Below are positions 28,391-36,475 of a stretch of 64,000 nucleotides of DNA, piece after piece. How positions within the stretch are numbered: position 1 is the first letter of the stretch; every line of letters begins with the position of its first letter. Made by a program: the position numbers and the translations under genes. The stretch covers positions 480,966 through 544,965 of the forward strand of contig NZ_CANMFC010000002.1 in NCBI RefSeq assembly GCF_947497025.1, written 5' to 3'. The notes below the pieces were generated by a model, which did not search any database, was not told the origin of the DNA, and saw only the letters and a program-made list of their open reading frames with translations. Origin of the DNA: an uncultured Kushneria sp. (GTDB lineage Bacteria > Pseudomonadota > Gammaproteobacteria > Pseudomonadales > Halomonadaceae).

Positions 28391-29047
28391 ATGACAGCAG
28401 ATGCCAGTACCCATGCACGTCCACCCGCTCGTAAAAAATATGGCCGTGCCATCACGGCGGCGGTGGTTCTGGTCGTGGTTGCCGCCATGGCCTGGGATAC
28501 GCACGTGGTCGAGCAGGGCGCGCAGTCCGATGCCCAGAGCGGACAGTTTTCGGCCGAGCGCTATGGGCAGGAGCAGTTCCCGCAGATTGTGCAAAGCGTT
28601 GAATCGCGTGCTGTTGAGGCGCCGGAACTGGCCCGTGCGCTGAATGATGATGCCAGCGCTGCCGGTGAGCGCTATGGCGTGGCCAGCAGCATTGGCCCGA
28701 TCTTCCCGGTGCATTTCACCGGCACGGTGGGCGAGGGCAAGTCGGGTATCTACACGATCGAGATCCCCGACATGCCTGAAGGCACCCGGGTGCGGGTACA
28801 GACAGGACCGGCGATCAACGGCACCACACTGCGCGATGCCACCGGCGAGATCAGCTTTGGCCAGTTCACCAATCAGATCGAGTATCAAAACGCGGGCGCG
28901 GCCATCAACAATGCCATGAAGGCTGCGGTACTCGAAGGGGTGGATACCGCAGCCCTGAGCGGCAGGACCGTTGAAGTCACCGGTGTGTTTCAGATGATCA
29001 ATCCCAAAAACTGGCTGGTCACTCCGGTGGCTCTCGATGTGCAGTAA
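28391..29047 (+). CDS. DUF2291 family protein, membrane-anchored, transporter-associated
   Basis: This 218-residue protein has one N-terminal hydrophobic segment (ITAAVVLVVVAAMAWD, about residues 21-36) and a periplasmic domain with GPIFPVHFTGTVGEGKSGIYTI and the C-terminal VTGVFQMINPKNWLVTPVAL, the DUF2291 signature. Such genes commonly sit at the head of ribose-type ABC operons for polyols or sugars. Many relatives are called lipoproteins, but no lipobox cysteine is present here, so it is probably held by an uncleaved signal anchor. Function unknown; an accessory role in uptake is inferred from position. Confidence 0.75.
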   Translation: MTADASTHARPPARKKYGRAITAAVVLVVVAAMAWDTHVVEQGAQSDAQSGQFSAERYGQEQFPQIVQSVESRAVEAPELARALNDDASAAGERYGVASSIGPIFPVHFTGTVGEGKSGIYTIEIPDMPEGTRVRVQTGPAINGTTLRDATGEISFGQFTNQIEYQNAGAAINNAMKAAVLEGVDTAALSGRTVEVTGVFQMINPKNWLVTPVALDVQ

Positions 29048-29074
29048 GGCCGGGCGGGAACAGGAGTGCATGCC

Positions 29075-30637
29075 ATGAGCAGCGAAGAGAGTGTCATGGA
29101 AAGGCCGACGAGGTCGGGCAGCGAGACGGGGGAGGTCGTGCTGTCGGCGCGCAACGTGGCCAAGTCCTTTGGCAGCGTGCACGCGCTCAAAAGCGTCAAT
29201 TTCGATATTCGCCGCGGGCAGGTCACCACCCTTTTTGGTGAAAACGGTGCGGGTAAATCGACGCTGATGAAAATTCTTTCTGGCGTGATTCAGCCCAGCG
29301 CCGGCGAGATTGTGCTGGACGGAGAGCCGGTGCGGTTTTCTTCCACCGTGGATGCCCAGCGCCATGGTATTTCGATCATCCATCAGGAGCTGAGTCTGGC
29401 GCCCAACATGAATGTGCGTGACAACATTTTCATGGGCCGCGAGCTGGGCGGGCCGGGTGGTGTGGATTACGCCGAAGAGGCGCGTGAAACCGAGCGGCTG
29501 ATGGCCGAGCTGGATGAGCCCATCGGTCCGCTGACGCTGGTGGAGGATCTGCGTCTGGGGCAGCAGCAGATTGTCGAGATTGCGCGCGCGCTGTCGGTCA
29601 ATTCGCGCATTCTGATCATGGATGAGCCCACCTCGGCGCTGTCGGCTTCGGAAGTCGAAGTGCTGTTTCGAGTCATCGAAGACCTGAAAAGCCGGGGCGT
29701 GTCGATCGTCTATATCTCGCACCATCTGGAAGAGGCGCTGACCATTACCGATCACGCCGTGGTGCTGCGTGATGGGGCAATGACCGCCTGGGCCGAGCGC
29801 AGCGAAATCGATCTTGAATGGATTGTGCGCCACATGGTGGGCGACAACTTCGATCTGGGCTCGCCGCCGACCGGCCATACGATGGGCGAGGTGGCGCTGT
29901 CGTTCGAGAACGTCAGCGTGGCGGATGTCGCCGTGCCGGAGCGTTCGGTGGTGGATCGTCTGTCGCTTGCGGTACGCGCCGGGGAAATCGTGTGTATCTA
30001 CGGCCTGATGGGCGCCGGGCGCACGGAGCTTCTGGAATGCGCTGCCGGGCGTGTATCGGCCAGCGAGGGTCGGATCATGCTGGAAGGCGAGGATATCTCG
30101 AGTCTGAGCATCGCCGAGCGTATCGAGCGTGGGCTGGTGCTGGTCCCCGAGGACCGCCAGCGTGATGGCCTGGTCCAGACCATGGCGGTCGGTGAAAACC
30201 TGTCGCTGGCCAGCATCGGTGCCTTTACCCGTGGCCTTTTGACCTCGCGCGGCCGCGAGCAGGCCGTCATCGAGGCGTCGATCCGCAACGTGCACATCAA
30301 GACCGACGGGGGGGCGGCCGGCATCGGCTCGCTCTCCGGCGGCAATCAACAGAAGGTGGTCATCGGCAAGATGCTGGCGACCCATCCACGTGTGGTGCTG
30401 CTGGATGAGCCCAGCCGCGGTATCGATATCGGCGCCAAGGCCGAGGTGTTCCGGCTGCTGGCCGAGGGCGCGTCAAACGGGCTGGCGGTCATCTACTCGA
30501 CCTCGGAGGTTGGAGAGTGTCTGAGTGTGGCGCATCGGATTGTGGTGATGAGCCGCGGCCGCATCAGCGCAGAGTTCGGGGCCGATGTGACCCGGGAAGA
30601 GATCATGGCTGCCTCCGGAGAATCCGCCGAAGGCTGA
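29075..30637 (+). CDS. Sugar/polyol ABC transporter ATP-binding protein (RbsA type)
   Basis: This cytoplasmic ATPase of about 520 residues has two fused nucleotide-binding domains. The first has Walker A GENGAGKST and LRLGQQQIVEIARAL; the second has the usual degenerate P-loop (GLMGAGRTEL) and signature LSGGNQQKVVIGKML. This tandem layout is that of RbsA/XylG-type importers for monosaccharides and polyols. ATG 29075 is placed eight bases after CAGGAG; GTG 29066 overlaps that site. It is co-directional and tightly packed with the permease gene. Confidence 0.9.
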   Translation: MSSEESVMERPTRSGSETGEVVLSARNVAKSFGSVHALKSVNFDIRRGQVTTLFGENGAGKSTLMKILSGVIQPSAGEIVLDGEPVRFSSTVDAQRHGISIIHQELSLAPNMNVRDNIFMGRELGGPGGVDYAEEARETERLMAELDEPIGPLTLVEDLRLGQQQIVEIARALSVNSRILIMDEPTSALSASEVEVLFRVIEDLKSRGVSIVYISHHLEEALTITDHAVVLRDGAMTAWAERSEIDLEWIVRHMVGDNFDLGSPPTGHTMGEVALSFENVSVADVAVPERSVVDRLSLAVRAGEIVCIYGLMGAGRTELLECAAGRVSASEGRIMLEGEDISSLSIAERIERGLVLVPEDRQRDGLVQTMAVGENLSLASIGAFTRGLLTSRGREQAVIEASIRNVHIKTDGGAAGIGSLSGGNQQKVVIGKMLATHPRVVLLDEPSRGIDIGAKAEVFRLLAEGASNGLAVIYSTSEVGECLSVAHRIVVMSRGRISAEFGADVTREEIMAASGESAEG

Positions 30638-30665
30638 AATACGTGTTATAGCAGGGATCACTACC

Positions 30666-31781
30666 ATGTCCGATGTTCAACAGGGTGCTTCATCCGCCAA
30701 CGCCTCCTCTCCGCGCTCGGCGTCAGGTCGCAGCGGCGGGTTTGATCTGGGGCGCATTCTTCTTGAGGGGCGAGCCTTTTTTGCCCTGATCGCCATCATC
30801 ATCATCTTTTCGATCCTGTCGCCGGTCTATTTTTCGACCAATAACTTTTTGACCATGTCGTCCCACGTGGCCATCTTCGGACTGCTTTCGATCGGCATGC
30901 TGCTGGTCATCCTGACCGGCGGTATCGATCTGTCGGTGGGCTCGACCATGGGACTTTGTGGGGTCATGGCGGGCTTTTTGATGCAGGGGGTGTCGGTAGA
31001 TGCCTTCGGCGTGACGCTCTATCCGCCGGTCTGGGCGGTCGTGGTGCTGACCTGCGTGCTGGGTGCCTTCGTGGGCATGATCAACGGTGTGCTGGTGTCG
31101 ATCTTTCGAGTGCCGGCCTTTGTCGCGACGCTGGGCACGCTCTATGTGGCGCGGGGCGCTGCGCTGTTGATGACCGATGGCCTGACCTACAACAATCTGG
31201 GCGGCAACCCGGAGTTTGGCAATACGGGCTTTGACTGGCTGGGCTTCAACCGGCTGTTCGGGGTGCCGGTAGGTGTGTTGATCTTCGCGGCGGTGGCGAT
31301 TGCCTGCATGTTTGCACTCAACCGTACGCCCTTTGGGCGCTGGGTCTACGCCACTGGTGGCAACGCACGGGCTGCGGAGCTTTCCGGGGTGCCGGTCAAG
31401 CGGGTGCAGGTGTGGGTGTATGTGCTGTCCGGGGTGTGTGCTGCCATCGCGGGGCTGGTGCTCTCCTCTCAGCTGACCTCGGCCGGGCCGACAGCCGGTA
31501 CGACCTATGAGCTGACCGCGATTGCCGGGGTGGTGATCGGCGGTGCGGCACTGACCGGGGGGCGCGGTAACGTACGCGGTACGCTGTTGGGCGCGTTCGT
31601 GATCGGGTTTCTCTCCGATGGGCTGGTCATCATCGGGGTTTCCTCCTACTGGCAGACCGTGTTCATGGGTGCGGTGATCGTGCTGGCAGTGCTTTTGAAC
31701 AGCATTCAGTACAAGCCTCGCAAAAAGCGTGCTGCCAGTACCGAGCATCAGAAGGCTTCACCGTCGTCCGGGACAGCGTAA
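30666..31781 (+). CDS. Sugar/polyol ABC transporter permease (RbsC type)
   Basis: This is a 371-residue inner-membrane protein with eight to ten hydrophobic segments. The block LLVILTGGIDLSVGSTMGLCGV is the hallmark of RbsC/AraH-type permeases, as are FVATLGTLYVARG and the C-terminal TYELTAIAGVVIGGAALTGG. The N-terminal 35 residues are a polar Ser/Ala-rich extension. It sits between the ATPase and binding-protein genes of the same importer. Confidence 0.9.
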   Translation: MSDVQQGASSANASSPRSASGRSGGFDLGRILLEGRAFFALIAIIIIFSILSPVYFSTNNFLTMSSHVAIFGLLSIGMLLVILTGGIDLSVGSTMGLCGVMAGFLMQGVSVDAFGVTLYPPVWAVVVLTCVLGAFVGMINGVLVSIFRVPAFVATLGTLYVARGAALLMTDGLTYNNLGGNPEFGNTGFDWLGFNRLFGVPVGVLIFAAVAIACMFALNRTPFGRWVYATGGNARAAELSGVPVKRVQVWVYVLSGVCAAIAGLVLSSQLTSAGPTAGTTYELTAIAGVVIGGAALTGGRGNVRGTLLGAFVIGFLSDGLVIIGVSSYWQTVFMGAVIVLAVLLNSIQYKPRKKRAASTEHQKASPSSGTA

Positions 31782-31848
31782 GCCGGCTCGGGCGGTATCG
31801 AAAGACCGGTTCGCCGGTACATCAACTGTCAAGGCAAGGGGAAACATC

Positions 31849-32811
31849 ATGTTGAGAAAGGGAAAACGTCTTTTAATGGCGGGCCTGGCCATCGGCGCCA
31901 TGGTGGTCGGGGGAAGCGCACTGGCCCAGGATCAACAGAAGGGATTGATCTCGATCATCGTCAATGACACCTCCAATCCGTACTGGCTGACGGAAGGTCA
32001 GATTGCCCGCCAAACGGCCGAAGAGATGGGTTACAGCGCCAACGTCAGCGCCCACAAGGGCGATACCAACGCTGAAAGCCGCCAGGTGGATACTGCGATC
32101 ACCAACCAGGCGAAAGCGATCATTCTTGATCCGGCCAACGCTGATGGCTCGGTAGGCGCGGTTAAAAAGGCGGTCAACGCCGGCATTCCGGTCTTTATCG
32201 TCAATGCCGAGATCAACCAGCAGGGGCTGGCGAAGGCCCAGCTGGTGTCCAATAACGCTCAGGGGGCGGCACTGGGCGCGCAGCAGTGGGTCGAGGCCGT
32301 GGGCGACAGCGCCCGCTATGTCGAGCTCAAGGGGGCGCCTTCTGACAATAACGCTGCCACCCGCTCCAATGGCTATCAGACCGTGTTGACCCAGTATCCG
32401 GACTTCGAGCTGGTCGCGTCCGACGTGGCCAACTGGGACCGTACTCAGGGCTACAACAAGACTCAGAGCATGTTGCAGGCCAATCCGGACATTCAGGGGC
32501 TGATCAGCGGTAACGACGAGATGGCGCTGGGCGCCATCGCCGCTCTGCGCGAGTCGGGCAAGCTCAAGGATGTCGTGGTCGGCGGTTTTGACGGCTCGCC
32601 GGATGCGGTGCAGGCGGTCAAGGATGGTGATATGGCCTATACCGTACTGCAGCCGGTGGCCGTGTTTTCAAAGCGCGCCGTGGAACTGGCCGATCAGTTC
32701 ATTCGTACCGGGGAGACCGGTCTGAACGGTGAAAAGCAGCTTTTTGACTGCCTGCTGATCACGCCCGAAAATGTTGACCAGGTCACCTCACCCTTCGTGT
32801 TGGAACAGTAA
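31849..32811 (+). CDS. Periplasmic polyol/sugar-binding protein of the ABC importer
   Basis: This is a 320-residue protein with a signal peptide of about 26 residues ending AQDQQ. It belongs to the type I periplasmic binding proteins (RbsB-like). The N-terminal SIIVNDTSNPYW, the hinge-side ILDPANADGSVGAVKKA and the VVGGFDGSPDAVQAVKDG block carry the usual ligand contacts (Asn, Asp, Arg positions). ATG 31849 has AAGGGG upstream. In the tetritol pathway of Mycobacterium smegmatis the erythritol/L-threitol binder is of this family; ligand identity here is inference. A strong terminator follows. Confidence 0.88.
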   Translation: MLRKGKRLLMAGLAIGAMVVGGSALAQDQQKGLISIIVNDTSNPYWLTEGQIARQTAEEMGYSANVSAHKGDTNAESRQVDTAITNQAKAIILDPANADGSVGAVKKAVNAGIPVFIVNAEINQQGLAKAQLVSNNAQGAALGAQQWVEAVGDSARYVELKGAPSDNNAATRSNGYQTVLTQYPDFELVASDVANWDRTQGYNKTQSMLQANPDIQGLISGNDEMALGAIAALRESGKLKDVVVGGFDGSPDAVQAVKDGDMAYTVLQPVAVFSKRAVELADQFIRTGETGLNGEKQLFDCLLITPENVDQVTSPFVLEQ

Positions 32812-32840
32812 GCGTCAACATTGTGTTCTGGACCGGAACC

Positions 32841-32868
32841 AAAGCCGCCTTTTATGGCGGCTTTTTTT
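32841..32868 (+). terminator. Terminator after the binding-protein gene
   Basis: AAAGCCGCC and GGCGGCTTT form a stem around TTTTAT, followed by a run of T. It ends the ABC operon, so the dehydrogenase gene downstream needs its own promoter. Confidence 0.88.
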
Positions 32869-33144
32869 GTTGATGCTGACCTGTGTCAGGAAAAAGCCGG
32901 GCCAGCGATTGTTCAAATGTTCAATAATTGATCGTTCAATACACGTTTTATGTCATGACAATCGAATGAGACATTCGTCGTTAGGCTTCTTAAAAAAGCG
33001 CCTTTAATCAAATACCTATAGCTTATTGTGCTAAAGTCTAAGGCTTGCAGGGCGGTCATTTGATTGACCCGCTGCTGCTTGCAGCGTTATTTCATTTGTC
33101 CATGGCAGGAACAAATGATGCTTGCAGCCCGCAACGAGGTGATC
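32869..33144 (+). promoter_or_regulatory. Promoter region of the dehydrogenase gene with three GTTCAA repeats
   Basis: Between the terminator and the dehydrogenase gene the sequence turns AT-rich. GTTCAA occurs at 32911, 32919 and 32934, the last two as GTTCAAT, and ATTGATCGTTCAAT at 32927-32940 is an inverted repeat. The first repeat is part of GTTCAAATGT, shared with the ABC promoter. These are the best operator candidates for this transcript. Confidence 0.5.
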
Positions 33145-34254
33145 ATGTCTGACACGCTGACGCAGAACAACGTCTCCCAGCACGAGATTCCCAAAACCAT
33201 GCACGCCGTGGTGGCCTATGGCCCTGGCGATTATCGCTATGAGGAGGTGCCGGTCCCTGAGCTCGACAATGATCGCGAGATTCTGGTCAAGGTCGAGGGC
33301 TGTGGCATCTGTGCCGGCGATATCAAGTCCTTTGACGGCGCGCCGAGTTTCTGGGGGGATGAGTATCAGCCGGCCTACATCAAGGCGCCGATGATTCCGG
33401 GTCACGAGTTTATCGGTCGGGTGGTGAAGGTTGGCGATGCCGTCAAGGACTACAAGCCCGGTGATCGCGTGATCTCTGAGCAGATTGTCCCCTGCTGGGA
33501 TTGCCGCTTTTGCAACCGCGGCCAGTACTGGATGTGCGAAAAGCATGACCTCTACGGTTTCCAGAATAACGTGAACGGCGGCATGGCCGAGTACATGAAG
33601 TTCACGAAGGAGGCGATCAACTACCATGTGCCCGAAGAGCTGCCGTTGGAAAAGGCCATCCTGATCGAGCCCTATGCCTGTTCTCTGCACGCCGTACAGC
33701 GCGCCAGAATCGAGCTGGGGGATGTGGTCGTGCTCTCGGGCGCTGGCACTCTGGGGCTTGGCATGGTGGGTGCCGCCAAAAAGGCCGGGGCCGAAAAACT
33801 GATCGTACTGGATCTTTTTGACGAGCGTCTGGAGCTGGCCAAAAAATTTGGCGCCGATATGGTGCTCAATCCCAAAAACGACGACGTGGTGTCGATCATC
33901 AAGGAGATGACCGGCGGCTACGGTTGCGATGTTTATATCGAAGCTACGGGGCATCCAAAGTCGGTCGAACAGGGGCTCTCGATGATTCGAAAGCTCGGCC
34001 GCTTCGTCGAGTTCAGCGTCTTCAAGGATCCGGTAAGCGTGGACTGGAGCATCATCTCCGATCGCAAGGAGCTGGACGTGCTGGGTTCGCATCTGGGGCC
34101 GTACTGCTATCCGCTGGTGATCGAGGGCATCAAGAACGGCGACTTCCCCACCGAGGGGGTCGTGACCCACAAAATGCCGCTGGAAAAGTTCGAGGAAGGC
34201 TTTGAGCTCATGACCAACGGGGCGAAGTCACTGAAGATCGTACTGGTTCCCTGA
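33145..34254 (+). CDS. eltD: Zinc-dependent polyol dehydrogenase, probable erythritol/L-threitol dehydrogenase
   Basis: This is a 369-residue medium-chain dehydrogenase. Catalytic-zinc residues are Cys56 (GCGICAGDIK) and His87-Glu88 (IPGHEF); the structural-zinc Cys are 117, 120, 123 and 131 (CWDCRFCNRGQYWMC). The coenzyme motif is GAGTLGLGMVG, preceded by an NAD-type strand. The insert DGAPSFWGDEYQPAYIKAP after the catalytic Cys is what I associate with EltD-type enzymes, which oxidise erythritol or L-threitol to L-erythrulose. ATG 33145 is likely (GAGGTG upstream); ATG 33115 or 33118 would add nine or ten residues. A terminator follows. Confidence 0.78.
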   Translation: MSDTLTQNNVSQHEIPKTMHAVVAYGPGDYRYEEVPVPELDNDREILVKVEGCGICAGDIKSFDGAPSFWGDEYQPAYIKAPMIPGHEFIGRVVKVGDAVKDYKPGDRVISEQIVPCWDCRFCNRGQYWMCEKHDLYGFQNNVNGGMAEYMKFTKEAINYHVPEELPLEKAILIEPYACSLHAVQRARIELGDVVVLSGAGTLGLGMVGAAKKAGAEKLIVLDLFDERLELAKKFGADMVLNPKNDDVVSIIKEMTGGYGCDVYIEATGHPKSVEQGLSMIRKLGRFVEFSVFKDPVSVDWSIISDRKELDVLGSHLGPYCYPLVIEGIKNGDFPTEGVVTHKMPLEKFEEGFELMTNGAKSLKIVLVP

Positions 34255-34267
34255 GTGCAGATTCGAG

Positions 34268-34297
34268 ACAGCGCGGCCGCCATGCCGCGCTGTTTTT
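34268..34297 (+). terminator. Terminator after the dehydrogenase gene
   Basis: ACAGCGCGGC pairs with GCCGCGCTGT around CGCCAT, followed by a run of seven T. Confidence 0.88.
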
Positions 34298-34345
34298 TTA
34301 TGCGCGTACTTCCGGATCAAATCCATACAGCCTACGGAAACTGTC

Positions 34346-35656
34346 ATGTCCACCAAAGCGGTTGCGAGTGAGGCGGGGGAGAGCCGTCTTGACCGTGTGG
34401 GGATTCCCCACAGCCTGCGCTGGGGCTTTCTCGGCGTCCTGATTTTCATGACCGGTAACGGTGTCGAGTCCAACTTTATCGCGCCCCACATGAGCAGCGC
34501 GCTCGGAGCGGCGGGGGCGCCGCTGGTACCGACCATCATTGCCATGTACAGCCTGGCGGTTCTGATTGCGTCCTATCTGTCCGGCGCGCTGGCGGATCTG
34601 TTTGGTCCACGCCGCGTCATGCTGCTGGGCTTTGGCGTCTGGGTCGTATTCGAGATTCTTTTTTTGCTCGCTCTGAGCATCGATTCAGTATCGCTGGTCT
34701 TTTTAAGCTATTTCTTTCGCGGCTTTGGTTTTCCGCTGTTCGCCTTTGCCTTTCTGGTCTGGATCAACGCCGTATCGCCACGCCGGCGCAATGGGGCCGC
34801 GGTGGGCTGGTTCTACGTGATGTTCACCGGGGGGCTGCCGACGCTGGGCTCGCTTTTTGCGGTTCTCGCCATTCCCGCCTTTGGCGGCGGCCGTTTGGGG
34901 GAAGCGGCCACCATGTGGGCTTCCCTGGGGTTGGTAACACTCGGATTTATGCTGGCCTGGTTTGGCGTACGTGAGCCTACCGGCCGCTTGCGGCTGGCCC
35001 CCGAGGACGAATCTGCCCTTGATGTCATGACCAGTGGCCTGCGCCTGACCTTTCGCGAACCGAAAGTGGCGATGGGCTTTCTGGTGCGCCTGATCAACAC
35101 GGCGCCGGAATTTGGCATGTTCGTCATCCTGCCTTCGGTCATTGCTGATGAGATGGGTTGGGGGCAGTCGCGCTGGCTGGTGATGACCTCGGTGGTTTAC
35201 GCCGGCAACATTTTATTCAACGCCGCTTTCGGCGCGCTGGGTGATAAGTGGGGCTGGACGCGCACAGTGCGCTGGTTTGGCGTGGTGGGCTCTGCTGCAG
35301 GGCTCTTGCTGTGGTGGTATGTGCCGCACATGGTGCCGGCAGGCTCCGACTGGGGCTATTTTGCCTCACTTGTTGCCGGCACCGTGTTCGGCATCATGCT
35401 GGCCGGTTTCGTGCCGATGGGCGCGATCATGCCCGCACTGGTACCCGCCCACAAGGGGGCGGCGATGGCGATGTATACCACGGCTGCCGGTGGTGCCATC
35501 TTCCTGGGGACCGGCGTGGTGGCAGTCATGCAGCCACTGGTCGGCAATACCGGCGTGGTCTGGACCTTCGTGGGGCTCTACGCCTGTGCCTTTGTGATGC
35601 TGCACTGGCTGAAGGTGGATCAAAGTGATAATGCCGAACAGCGAGAGACCGGATAA
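34346..35656 (+). CDS. MFS transporter, polyol permease family (RbtT/DalT-like)
   Basis: This is a 436-residue carrier with twelve hydrophobic segments. It begins GIPHSLRWGFLGVLIFMTGNGVES, very like the start of ribitol and arabitol permeases of the polyol subfamily. The inter-helix motif SGALADLFGPRRVMLLG and the FFRGFGFPLFAFAFLVWI segment also fit. It would bring a linear polyol into the cell by proton symport. It is followed after 24 bases by an SDR gene, so the two form a transport-plus-oxidation pair separate from the ABC/EltD pair. Confidence 0.83.
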   Translation: MSTKAVASEAGESRLDRVGIPHSLRWGFLGVLIFMTGNGVESNFIAPHMSSALGAAGAPLVPTIIAMYSLAVLIASYLSGALADLFGPRRVMLLGFGVWVVFEILFLLALSIDSVSLVFLSYFFRGFGFPLFAFAFLVWINAVSPRRRNGAAVGWFYVMFTGGLPTLGSLFAVLAIPAFGGGRLGEAATMWASLGLVTLGFMLAWFGVREPTGRLRLAPEDESALDVMTSGLRLTFREPKVAMGFLVRLINTAPEFGMFVILPSVIADEMGWGQSRWLVMTSVVYAGNILFNAAFGALGDKWGWTRTVRWFGVVGSAAGLLLWWYVPHMVPAGSDWGYFASLVAGTVFGIMLAGFVPMGAIMPALVPAHKGAAMAMYTTAAGGAIFLGTGVVAVMQPLVGNTGVVWTFVGLYACAFVMLHWLKVDQSDNAEQRETG

Positions 35657-35680
35657 ACGTTTCATTGGCGGGAGATACGC

Positions 35681-36430
35681 ATGAGCGACATGGACCCATA
35701 TCGACTGGATGGCAGGGTGGCGCTGGTAACCGGTGCGGCTAACGGTATCGGGCTTGCCATCTGTCGGGCGCTTGCCCGGCAGGGAGCAACGCTGGTCCTG
35801 CTGGATCGTGACGAGTCGGTACATGAGACAGCCAAAACCTTTCAGGGCAGCCTGGCGGTAGTGGCGGATGTCACGGACGAGACAGCGCTGGAACGGGTGG
35901 TTGAGCAGATCGAGTCGCAGCTGGGAAGTATCGATATCCTGATCAACAATGCTGGTGTGGTGGCCTTGTCACCGGCCGAAACGCTGAGCGAGCAGGACTG
36001 GGACAAAACGCTTGATATTAACCTCAAGGGTGTCTTTCTCACCAGTCAGATTGTGGGACGTACCATGTTGTCCCGCGAGGCGGGCGTGATTATCAACATG
36101 GCCTCGAAGGCGGGAGTGATGGCGCTGGACCAGCATCTGGCCTATGGGGTCAGCAAGGCCGGTGTGATTGCCTTGACACGTTCACTGGCGCTTGAGTGGT
36201 CACCACGGGGTGTGCGGGTCAATGCTGTCTCGCCCACCATTGTCATGACCGAACTGGGGCGCACCGCCTGGGATAATGACGCCGGTGAAGCAGCTCGATC
36301 GCGAATGCCGATGCGCCGCTTCGCCGAGCCGGAAGAGATCGCCAATGCGGTCGCCTGGCTGGCTTCGCCGGGCGCCTCGATGGTGTCAGGTGAAAATCTG
36401 CTGGTTGATGGTGGCTATACCATAAGCTAG
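35681..36430 (+). CDS. dthD: SDR-family polyol dehydrogenase, probable D-threitol dehydrogenase
   Basis: This is a 249-residue classical SDR with the cofactor motif TGAANGIG (residues 17-24), NNAGV, catalytic Ser in NMASKAG and Tyr-Lys in YGVSKAG. The C-terminal region VNAVSPTIVMTELGRTAW followed by RMPMRRFAEPEEIA and ENLLVDGGYTIS resembles D-threitol dehydrogenase of the mycobacterial tetritol pathway, though other polyol SDRs share parts of it. CGGGAG lies six bases before the ATG. It is the second polyol dehydrogenase of the island, so two stereochemically different substrates are probably handled. Confidence 0.68.
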   Translation: MSDMDPYRLDGRVALVTGAANGIGLAICRALARQGATLVLLDRDESVHETAKTFQGSLAVVADVTDETALERVVEQIESQLGSIDILINNAGVVALSPAETLSEQDWDKTLDINLKGVFLTSQIVGRTMLSREAGVIINMASKAGVMALDQHLAYGVSKAGVIALTRSLALEWSPRGVRVNAVSPTIVMTELGRTAWDNDAGEAARSRMPMRRFAEPEEIANAVAWLASPGASMVSGENLLVDGGYTIS

Positions 36431-36441
36431 CCATGTCAGAC

Positions 36442-36469
36442 CCCGCCGCAGGTGCTTGCACGCGGCGGG
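36442..36469. terminator. Hairpin between converging dehydrogenase and lactonase genes
   Basis: CCCGCCGC and GCGGCGGG form an eight-base-pair stem around a 12-base loop. It lies in the 45-base gap between two converging genes and is followed by a pyrimidine-rich stretch, so it may stop both transcripts. Confidence 0.5.
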
Positions 36470-36475
36470 CTCTCT

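Noticed and set aside
28322..30385. Very long open frame (687 codons) on the minus strand
   Set aside because: It lies antisense to the DUF2291 and ABC ATPase genes, has a His/Arg/Gln-rich composition typical of GC-rich antisense frames, and matches no domain.
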